Positions 1 through 7,596 of a DNA stretch of 34,777 nt are shown here, piece after piece. Source of the DNA: Candidatus Uhrbacteria bacterium RIFCSPLOWO2_01_FULL_47_25. Its GTDB lineage: Bacteria; Patescibacteriota; Patescibacteriia; GWA2-46-9. The notes under the pieces are model-generated. The model searched no databases, was not told the DNA's origin, and worked only from the letters and a program-made list of their open reading frames with translations. The first letter of the stretch is position 1; every line of letters starts with the position of its first letter. Both the position numbers and the translations under genes were made by a program. The stretch is taken from assembly GCA_001791325.1 (NCBI GenBank), contig MGEK01000026.1, forward strand, positions 1-34,777, in the 5' to 3' direction.

Positions 1-52
1 AAGCACGTGTATTACCATTATACTACAAGCACGTGTATTACCATTATACTAC
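1..52. repeat. Perfect 26-bp tandem duplication (aagcacgtgtattaccattatactac x2)
   Basis: Direct reading of positions 1-26 and 27-52. Confidence 0.95.
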
Positions 53-58
53 GCCCGC
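1..58 (-). tRNA. Partial tRNA, probably tRNA-Gly(GCC) 5' half, truncated by the window edge and carrying a 26-bp internal tandem duplication
   Basis: Reverse complement begins GCGGGCG-TA-GTATAATGGTAATAC-A-CGTGCTT (acceptor, D-arm, 5' anticodon stem); GTAGTATAATGGTAATACACGTGCTT then repeats. The anticodon lies outside the window, so identity is inferred. Confidence 0.55.
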
Positions 59-156
59 AGGTTTATTGAAAAGATTGTTTAAAAGATTAACAACATTAAA
101 TCACGGCAAGAGAATATAATCAATACTTATTCAAATTTATAATCATGCCCCGCGAC

Positions 157-306
157 CTATATGCTATTCGCGTACCAAGAGGGATCAACGATCGGCTTTT
201 GGAATTCGCGCCAAACCCAAATCCACAGACCAACAGCAACAATAAGCAAAATTGCTAAGTAGGCCCAGTCCTTCTTGGTCATAAGTTGCTTCATCTGGAA
301 CATCAT
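157..306 (-). CDS. Small single-pass membrane protein (49 aa), MMFQMKQLMTKKDWAYLAILLIVAVGLWIWVWREFQKPIVDPSWYANSI
   Basis: ORF below the track cut-off, read by hand; one clear hydrophobic segment. Confidence 0.5.
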   Translation of the reverse strand: MMFQMKQLMTKKDWAYLAILLIVAVGLWIWVWREFQKPIVDPSWYANSI

Positions 307-394
307 AATCATTGGTCCTAATTATATATTTTTTTGAGAATCAGCGAAACCCCACGGTTTGATTCGTTCTTGGCGTGTTATTTGTGGGGAAATG

Positions 395-946
395 CTATTT
401 TTGGATAGTTACGATTTTTATTGAATTGCCGTGAGGATTTTTCTCAACGAAAATATCAATCGTAGGCAGGCCCCTTTTTTGGTCTAGCCATTTGGCGTAG
501 CGGTCTTCACAAGCATAGGACTTACCGTCAATGTTCACCTGGGTTCCAAGATCAAGGAAAATAGGGCAAGCGGCAGCACCCACATAAACAGGTCGTCCGC
601 TAGCCATAATACACTTACCTTTCCGAATAGTGTGGCAGCTGTCGGCGCGACTATATTGAGTAATGACAGCTTGAAAAATTATCATCGGTGCGGGCGGTGG
701 AAAAGCAGAGGCAGAATTATCAGTCGTGGCAGCTTCAGTTTGAGCGCTTGTTTTGACCGCAAGATTAGATGCCGCCACGGCATCAGTCAGCGATCCATCA
801 AGCATCGCGAGAATGACCCCCAGCACAATAACAGTAAAAAATGTTTTTTCAGCGCAGCGCCATGTGTAATAAACACAAAAGTTCATAATAGACAGAATAT
901 GTTGGCTAATAAAAAATCTGCCTTTAAATTTTGGCAGGCGACACAC
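395..946 (-). CDS. Putative exported 3D/double-psi beta-barrel-like protein
   Basis: N-terminal hydrophobic signal-like segment; C-terminal pattern KCIMASGRPVYVGAAACP..LDLGTQVNIDGKSYACEDRYAKW...IDIFV resembles 3D/RlpA-like domains. The start may be internal. Confidence 0.6.
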   Translation of the reverse strand: MCRLPKFKGRFFISQHILSIMNFCVYYTWRCAEKTFFTVIVLGVILAMLDGSLTDAVAASNLAVKTSAQTEAATTDNSASAFPPPAPMIIFQAVITQYSRADSCHTIRKGKCIMASGRPVYVGAAACPIFLDLGTQVNIDGKSYACEDRYAKWLDQKRGLPTIDIFVEKNPHGNSIKIVTIQK

Positions 947-1031
947 CTTAGCATAATCTAAAATTTTTGTCCAGAGTTAGGTGATTGCTTGAAAATTTAG
1001 AATATGTTATGTTGCACTTTCCTTTTAGCGT

Positions 1032-2924
1032 ATGAGGTTTAAGATTGTATCAAGATTTAAACCAACCAGTGATCAGCCCGAAGCAATTCGGCAGATTTCA
1101 ACATGGCTTAAAGCTGGTGAGCGACACCAAACCTTGCTTGGTGTTACCGGTTCAGGAAAAACTTTTACTATGGCCAAGGTGATTGAGGAGTTGCAACGCC
1201 CCACGTTGGTAATTTCTCCAAACAAAACTCTGGCCGCCCAACTCTATAGCGAATTCAAGCAATTTTTTCCGGATAATGCCGTTCACTATTTTGTTTCATA
1301 CTATGATTACTACCAGCCCGAAGCCTATATTCCGCAAACAGATACCTACATTGCCAAGGAGGCGATGATCAATGATGAAATTGATCGGCTGCGTCACGCC
1401 GCCACCCAATCGCTTTTAACGCGTCCGGATGTTTTAATTGTGGCTTCAGTTTCTTGCATTTATGGTTTGGGTTCCCCGCTCACATATCAATCGCAAAAAA
1501 TTTCAATCCAGCAGGGTGAACAAATCTCGCGGCAAAAATTTTTGAAAGAATTGGTGGCCATGCAATACAACCGTAATGACATTGATTTTGGCCGTGGCAC
1601 ATTCCGCGCCCGCGGCGATATCGTGGAAATTCATCCAGTGACCGGCGAAGATATTATTCGTGTGGAGTGGCTGGGGGATATTTTAGAAAAAATTACTTTA
1701 CTGCCTAATATTGTGCGCAAAAAAGCGGGACAAGCTATTAAGGCAACGCAAGTACTTAAACAAATTGATATCTATCCGGCCAAACATTTTGTGACGCCCT
1801 TGCATGAAGAAGAGGACGCGCTCAAGGCTATTCGCGCCGAGCTTAAGGAGCGGCTGAACATTCTTCAAGCTGAAGGCAAGGAGCTTGAAGCGCAGCGTTT
1901 AGAACAGCGGACTAATTATGATTTGGAGCTCATTGCCACAACTGGCTACTGTAATGGTATTGAAAATTATTCGCGTCATTTTGATCGTCGCCATCCAGGC
2001 CAGCCGCCCTTTGCTTTGTTGGATTATTTTACCTACGCCGTAAAGGAGCAAAAACTAGACGGGTATTTAACATTTCTTGACGAGAGCCATATCGTCATTC
2101 CCCAGCTTCGCGGGATGTATGCCGGCGATTATTCCAGAAAACAAATGCTGGTGGATTACGGCTGGCGTCTGCCTTCGGCTTTTGACAATCGCCCTTTAAA
2201 TTTTCAAGAATTTTCGGACAGGATACAGCAGCTTTTATACGTTTCTGCCACCCCCAATGATTATGAATTAAGCTTGTCCGGTGCCAAACATGGATTTAAA
2301 GATCTTAGCGAAAGGAAAGAGAAATCGGTACGGGTGGCCCAGCAGCTAATTAGGCCAACCGGTATTCTTGATCCAGAAGTTGTGGTGCGGCCAACCGATG
2401 GTCAGCTTGACGATTTAATGGTAGAGATCAGAAAGAGGATATCTAAGAGTGAGCGTACTTTGGTAACCACCCTAACAAAGCGCTTGGCCGAAGAGTTGAC
2501 TGATTATTTAGCGGAGGCGGGAATTAAAGTACAATATTTGCATTCTGACGTAGAAACTCTGGAACGCGTTGAAATTTTGAAGAGTCTTCGCGCGGGGGTG
2601 TATGATGTGGTGGTTGGCATTAACTTATTGCGCGAAGGCTTGGACTTGCCAGAGGTTTCGCTGGTTGCAATATTAGACGCTGACAAGGAAGGATTTTTAC
2701 GCAACGAAACAACACTAATCCAAACCATGGGTCGGGCGGCGCGTCATGTTGAGGGAAAAGTTATTATGTATGCCGACACTATGACTTCGTCTATGAAACG
2801 CGCCATCGCCGAGGTGGAGCGTCGCCGCGCCATTCAACGGGCTTACAATAAAAAACATGGCATAACTCCGCAGCCTATTGAGCGGTCAGATGAAGTGATG
2901 ATCGTAGATTATATAGTGAAATAA
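1032..2924 (+). CDS. uvrB: Excinuclease ABC subunit B, lacking the C-terminal UVR motif
   Basis: [16 protein letters not shown] Walker [74 protein letters not shown]; ends soon after [10 protein letters not shown]. Confidence 0.97.
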   Translation: MRFKIVSRFKPTSDQPEAIRQISTWLKAGERHQTLLGVTGSGKTFTMAKVIEELQRPTLVISPNKTLAAQLYSEFKQFFPDNAVHYFVSYYDYYQPEAYIPQTDTYIAKEAMINDEIDRLRHAATQSLLTRPDVLIVASVSCIYGLGSPLTYQSQKISIQQGEQISRQKFLKELVAMQYNRNDIDFGRGTFRARGDIVEIHPVTGEDIIRVEWLGDILEKITLLPNIVRKKAGQAIKATQVLKQIDIYPAKHFVTPLHEEEDALKAIRAELKERLNILQAEGKELEAQRLEQRTNYDLELIATTGYCNGIENYSRHFDRRHPGQPPFALLDYFTYAVKEQKLDGYLTFLDESHIVIPQLRGMYAGDYSRKQMLVDYGWRLPSAFDNRPLNFQEFSDRIQQLLYVSATPNDYELSLSGAKHGFKDLSERKEKSVRVAQQLIRPTGILDPEVVVRPTDGQLDDLMVEIRKRISKSERTLVTTLTKRLAEELTDYLAEAGIKVQYLHSDVETLERVEILKSLRAGVYDVVVGINLLREGLDLPEVSLVAILDADKEGFLRNETTLIQTMGRAARHVEGKVIMYADTMTSSMKRAIAEVERRRAIQRAYNKKHGITPQPIERSDEVMIVDYIVK

Positions 2925-3047
2925 ACACTTTACTTACTTGAACCTTCGTTGACAAACTAAAACAACTAACGTACTCTTGCGCGAGGCGTTCATCTTCAAC
3001 AAGCGAGCAGCCAGTAGTTTGCTAAAAAGGGAGGGGGGTAATGTCAT

Positions 3048-3185
3048 ATGTCACATAATGAGAAGGGAGCTACGTCAGTGAACTCCCCAATGTTATCGGG
3101 GTGGGCCTATCTGAGGGTACTCGGTTTAGTCTTGCTGTATGGCGGCTTCCCCCTTGCGGCATTTTGGCTTATCGCCTACTGGTAA
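3048..3185 (+). CDS. Small hydrophobic protein (45 aa), MSHNEKGATSVNSPMLSGWAYLRVLGLVLLYGGFPLAAFWLIAYW
   Basis: Hand-read ORF with a purine-rich gggagggggg upstream, a hydrophobic C-terminal half, and a hairpin just downstream. Confidence 0.45.
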   Translation: MSHNEKGATSVNSPMLSGWAYLRVLGLVLLYGGFPLAAFWLIAYW

Positions 3186-3210
3186 ACAAGAAGCACGCCA
3201 TATAGTTACG

Positions 3211-3233
3211 CCCCGGGCAGCCAATGCTCGGGG
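3211..3233 (+). terminator. Hairpin (9-bp stem CCCCGGGCA/TGCTCGGGG, 5-nt loop), possible terminator of the small ORF
   Basis: Inverted repeat read directly (one G-T pair); only a weak T-rich tail. Confidence 0.5.
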
Positions 3234-3236
3234 TTC

Positions 3237-3332
3237 TCATTTACCGATAAGTTTTTTTCGACACAGCAATTTGTGATAGCTCACCGCAAAACGATGGGCT
3301 TCGTCGCAATCAAGAAAGGTGACTACAACGCC
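3237..3332 (-). pseudogene. uvrC 3'-terminal remnant
   Basis: Minus-strand frame encodes ...DEAHRFAVSYHKLLCRKKLIGK*, matching the end of the intact uvrC (RDEAHRFAVSYHKVLRRKQLLFR*). Most nucleotide differences in the DEAHRFAVSYHK core are synonymous. Confidence 0.75.
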
Positions 3333-3476
3333 ACCCTTGATTTATTTTAGGAAGCATGCTAGGATAGGGTGTCTTTTCTCGAGTTTCTCATTCTGATTTT
3401 CTGAGCAGAAAAGACCCCAACGGCCAAGGGATAGCGGCTAGAGAAAATCGGGCACGCAGCCTGATAGGAGGCCAAA

Positions 3477-4439
3477 ATGGCAAAGTACAGTTCGTTGACA
3501 AAGGGACAAGATGAGGCGCTCGTCAATCGTTTGGGCGACGCCTTCGGCGGCGACGGTCTCGCAGCCGTGCACGCCATCTTGGCTGGTGCCAAGGTGACGA
3601 TCGAAGAGATCATCGCGACCTTCTTCGACAAGCATGGTCGGCGTATCCCGCCCCGCGGCATCAAAGCTGCGGTCTGCGACGCGAACTACAAGTTCCACCT
3701 GGTCCAGCCGGAGACCGTCGACTACGCCGCTCGGATCGAGCGCGTGATTGACGCCTTTGAGGGCAAGGTGGCATTCCCGGAAGCGGCCTGGTTTGAGGAT
3801 GCAATCGGCGGTCTCAAGATGAAGATTGAGGGCGATTCCAAGATCGTCAATGCTTTGAAGGGCATCCATCTCCCGAATGTCGTTCCGCAAATGGTCATCA
3901 CCAACCACGGCCAGACCTTGGACGAGGTGCTCCTTGTCGCTCTTGGCCGCTCCTACCAGAAGGAGTTCCCGGAGGGCCGTCCCTTCAATAACTACTGCAA
4001 GGGCGAATTGGTCAACCAGGTCAGGGTTCTCTCCGAGAGCCGTCTCGATCTCTTGGTCGAGCGGGCGAAGCAGGGACCGGTTCCGATACTCGAGTTCCCG
4101 ACCGCGACTCAGGGGTTCTCGGTCGACGCTCAGCGCGAGCAGATGGAAACGATGCTGGAGGGGTTCATCCTCAACGGTTTCAACGCCGTGCTCGCCATGA
4201 TCATGTGGCCCGATGTCTTGGCTCGGGATTTCAACACCCCAGTGATCGACCTTTCCGCCTATCAGCGGCAGTCGGCCGAGTACTCGCTCTGCCTGCGCCC
4301 GCGCGGCGCCCTCCGCTTCGGCTACAGGGCGAACCTCGCGGATGCGAACGACAACTACTCAGGAGGGGTGTCCTTCGTCGGATTGTGTCTACTTTGTAGC
4401 TGCCCAGGAGTTTTTCCAGAAGGGAAAACTCCTGGCTAA
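3477..4439 (+). CDS. Candidate DGR target (variable) protein
   Basis: RBS-like ataggagg upstream of ATG; GC-rich relative to neighbours; C-terminal ...SAEYSLCLRPRGALRFGYRANLADANDNYSGGVSFVGL resembles the 3' variable region of C-type-lectin-fold DGR targets; adjacent hairpin, Avd-like gene and DGR-class RT. Confidence 0.65.
   Translation: MAKYSSLTKGQDEALVNRLGDAFGGDGLAAVHAILAGAKVTIEEIIATFFDKHGRRIPPRGIKAAVCDANYKFHLVQPETVDYAARIERVIDAFEGKVAFPEAAWFEDAIGGLKMKIEGDSKIVNALKGIHLPNVVPQMVITNHGQTLDEVLLVALGRSYQKEFPEGRPFNNYCKGELVNQVRVLSESRLDLLVERAKQGPVPILEFPTATQGFSVDAQREQMETMLEGFILNGFNAVLAMIMWPDVLARDFNTPVIDLSAYQRQSAEYSLCLRPRGALRFGYRANLADANDNYSGGVSFVGLCLLCSCPGVFPEGKTPG
4404..4435. other. DGR-type hairpin/cruciform at the 3' end of the target gene
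   Basis: CCAGGAGTTTTTCC-AGAA-GGGAAAACTCCTGG: 14-bp stem with one T-G pair and a 4-nt loop, just downstream of the putative variable region. Confidence 0.75.
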
Positions 4440-4801
4440 GCTTTTGCAGCTTCGGCGAGCGATCGCTGCCATCCGCCGATCATGCGTCCGATTTCTCGAA
4501 TCTGTGTTTGTAGAACGATGTACTTTTTGGCATCAATTGCGCCAATTTCTCGGGAGAGACGCAGGAGGACTTTAAGCGTGTCGAACTTGACGTTGGCTTG
4601 ACGAAGTAGCGCGAGTTTTTCTGACTGCGGAACGCTACTTGCCGCTAGCATAAACTCGAGCGTTCCTATGATGTAGTGCTCGCATTTGGCTCCAAGCGTG
4701 TACTTATCTTTCTTGGGGAAGAGGAGCGAGTATCCATAGAATGTTTTGTAGAGGTCGTAGAGTTTTTGGACAATCGGTATTTCTTTATCGTTATTGTTTG
4801 T

Positions 4802-4816
<15 letters not shown>
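4436..4816 (-). CDS. avd: Avd-like four-helix-bundle protein (DGR accessory variability determinant family)
   Basis: Translation MDTPHTNNNDKEIPIVQKLYDLYKTFYGYSLLFPKKDKYTLGAKCEHYIIGTLEFMLAASSVPQSEKLALLRQANVKFDTLKVLLRLSREIGAIDAKKYIVLQTQIREIGRMIGGWQRSL has the family pattern. The track ORF extends upstream to 5062, but the Avd-like part begins near 4816. Confidence 0.8.
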
Positions 4817-5882
<1,066 letters not shown>

Positions 5883-5944
5883 GATTATATGCTCAGCAGT
5901 TGACTATGAGTCATATGGGCGCGAGATATACTTATTTATGAGGC

Positions 5945-7507
5945 TCACCGAAAAAGCAGTTGTTTTCTACGTAATACCTTATGATAACTAACCGCAAAGC
6001 GGTGGGCCTCGTCGCGCACGCGTTGAAGCAGGTGCAGCGCGCCAGAGGTACGCGGGAGTACTATTGGGTTTAACTGATTGGGCACAAATATTTCCTCAAG
6101 ACGTTTGGCGAGCGAGACAATAGGAATATCAAGTTTGAATTCTCGCCAAACTTCCATGGCCGCGCCGAGCTGCGGTCGTCCGCCGTCAACAACAACTAGG
6201 TCGGGCTTTGGCCAAACCGAGCCCTGTTTGTTTTTTGATTTTTCTTTCCCCCACCTAGTATACGCCATGGCGTATACTAGGTGGGGTGGGCGAGATGGTG
6301 GATTTTTTATTGAAATAGATGACGGTATTTCCTGATTGATGTAATGATTAAAGCGTCGCCGTAAGATTTCTTTAAGCATAGCCACGTCGTTTGCTCCGTG
6401 GACAGTTTTGATTTTGAATTTTCGGTACTGGCTTTTATCAGTCTGCCCCGCGGTGAATACGACCATTGAAGCAGTGGCGAGCGTCCCCATTATATTTGAG
6501 ACGTCATATCCCTCAATGCGGTGAGGCGGTTTTTTGAGGTCCAGCACTTTCGCGAGCTCAATAATATCACCTTCAATTTTCTCGCCAAAAGAGAGAATGT
6601 GCGACATGGCCAGCACTTTTTCTAGATTTTCTATTTTATATTCTACCCTCCTTCGCAGAAAGCCATCCGCCCGGGGCGGATAAACCCATGGATGAACCCC
6701 GTTAGAAGCCTTGCTTCTAACGGGGTGAATGCGCGAGGAGGGTACCCTGCGTAGCCTTGGCGAAGCAGGGTACGCTTCGGAGGGTTCCGCCCGACGAAAT
6801 ATGTGGAGCGGTGCCACGGGTGTAAACTCATAGGGCTCCACATTCTCGGCACGTTTTAGAGATGGCTCGTCTCTCATTCGTCGCAGCATTTTTAGCTGAC
6901 GTTTGAGGTTGTTTAAAATTCGCTGACGCTTGCCAGCAAAAAAATCTTTTATGTATTTTATGTTCTGACGGTATTCTTGAAGGCTGATTTTGCCGATACA
7001 CACTCCAGGACAAAGTCCTAGATGATAATATAGACAAGCGCGGTCGTTGTTTGGCACGCAATTGGTTCGGTAAGGAAAGAAGCGACGCAAAATTTTCAAG
7101 GTTTCTTTAACCGCGCGCGCGTCGGTAAATGGGCCGAAGTAAGTGCCGTCTTTTTCTATTTTTCTCGTTGTTAAGACGCGTGGATATTCTTCATCGGTTA
7201 TTTTGACCGAAAGATAAGTTTTGTCATCACGCAAGAGCACGTTAAAACGCGGCTGATATTTTTTGATGTAGTGAGATTCTTGCAGCAGGGCCTCTATTTC
7301 TGACGGCGTTTCTTCCCAGGTGACCGTGGCTGCTTCATCAAGAAGACGATGCTTGGCCGGCGATAGGCCATTATTCTTTACAAAGTAGCTTGATATTCGG
7401 TTTTTTAGACTGGTCGCCTTGCCAACATAGAGCATGTTGCCATTTTTATCCTTAAAGAAATACACTCCGGGGGATGTTGGAATTTTTTCTTTTTTTATCT
7501 TAACCAT
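5945..7507 (-). CDS. uvrC: Excinuclease ABC subunit C with internal palindrome-encoded insertions
   Basis: GIY-YIG N-terminus (SPGVYFFKDKNGNMLYVGKATSLKNRISSYF), CLYYHLGLCPGVC, IEGYDVSNIMGTLATASMVVF, PDLVVVDGGRPQLGAA, RDEAHRFAVSYH. Confidence 0.97.
   Translation of the reverse strand: MVKIKKEKIPTSPGVYFFKDKNGNMLYVGKATSLKNRISSYFVKNNGLSPAKHRLLDEAATVTWEETPSEIEALLQESHYIKKYQPRFNVLLRDDKTYLSVKITDEEYPRVLTTRKIEKDGTYFGPFTDARAVKETLKILRRFFPYRTNCVPNNDRACLYYHLGLCPGVCIGKISLQEYRQNIKYIKDFFAGKRQRILNNLKRQLKMLRRMRDEPSLKRAENVEPYEFTPVAPLHIFRRAEPSEAYPASPRLRRVPSSRIHPVRSKASNGVHPWVYPPRADGFLRRRVEYKIENLEKVLAMSHILSFGEKIEGDIIELAKVLDLKKPPHRIEGYDVSNIMGTLATASMVVFTAGQTDKSQYRKFKIKTVHGANDVAMLKEILRRRFNHYINQEIPSSISIKNPPSRPPHLVYAMAYTRWGKEKSKNKQGSVWPKPDLVVVDGGRPQLGAAMEVWREFKLDIPIVSLAKRLEEIFVPNQLNPIVLPRTSGALHLLQRVRDEAHRFAVSYHKVLRRKQLLFR
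6249..6286. repeat. 38-bp perfect palindrome without a loop, inside uvrC
   Basis: CCCCACCTAGTATACGCCA|TGGCGTATACTAGGTGGGG; encodes PHLVYAMAYTRWG on the uvrC strand. Confidence 0.95.
6645..6785. repeat. Nested palindromic insertion in uvrC (outer ACCCTCC/GGAGGGT; inner CCCCGTTAGAAG/CTTCTAACGGGG and TACCCTGC/GCAGGGTA)
   Basis: Direct reading; the inner 12-bp stem spans 6697-6725. Confidence 0.85.
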
Positions 7508-7596
7508 AAGTATTGTTATACAACGATAAAGAGAATTTGAATAGGTATGATGGACAAACTGCTATTCTCGCGATATTATAGGTTAATATAAGATAT

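Noticed and set aside
3438-3908. 156-aa minus-strand ORF opposite the DGR target gene
   Set aside because: Antisense shadow ORF in GC-rich sequence; the plus-strand ORF has an RBS and coherent product.
4205-4399. Alternative-frame ORF covering the target 3' end
   Set aside because: Arg/Pro/Leu-rich shadow frame; no independent start support.
6078-6335. 85-aa plus-strand ORF inside uvrC
   Set aside because: Antisense to uvrC; shared peptide arises only because the palindrome encodes the same residues on both strands.
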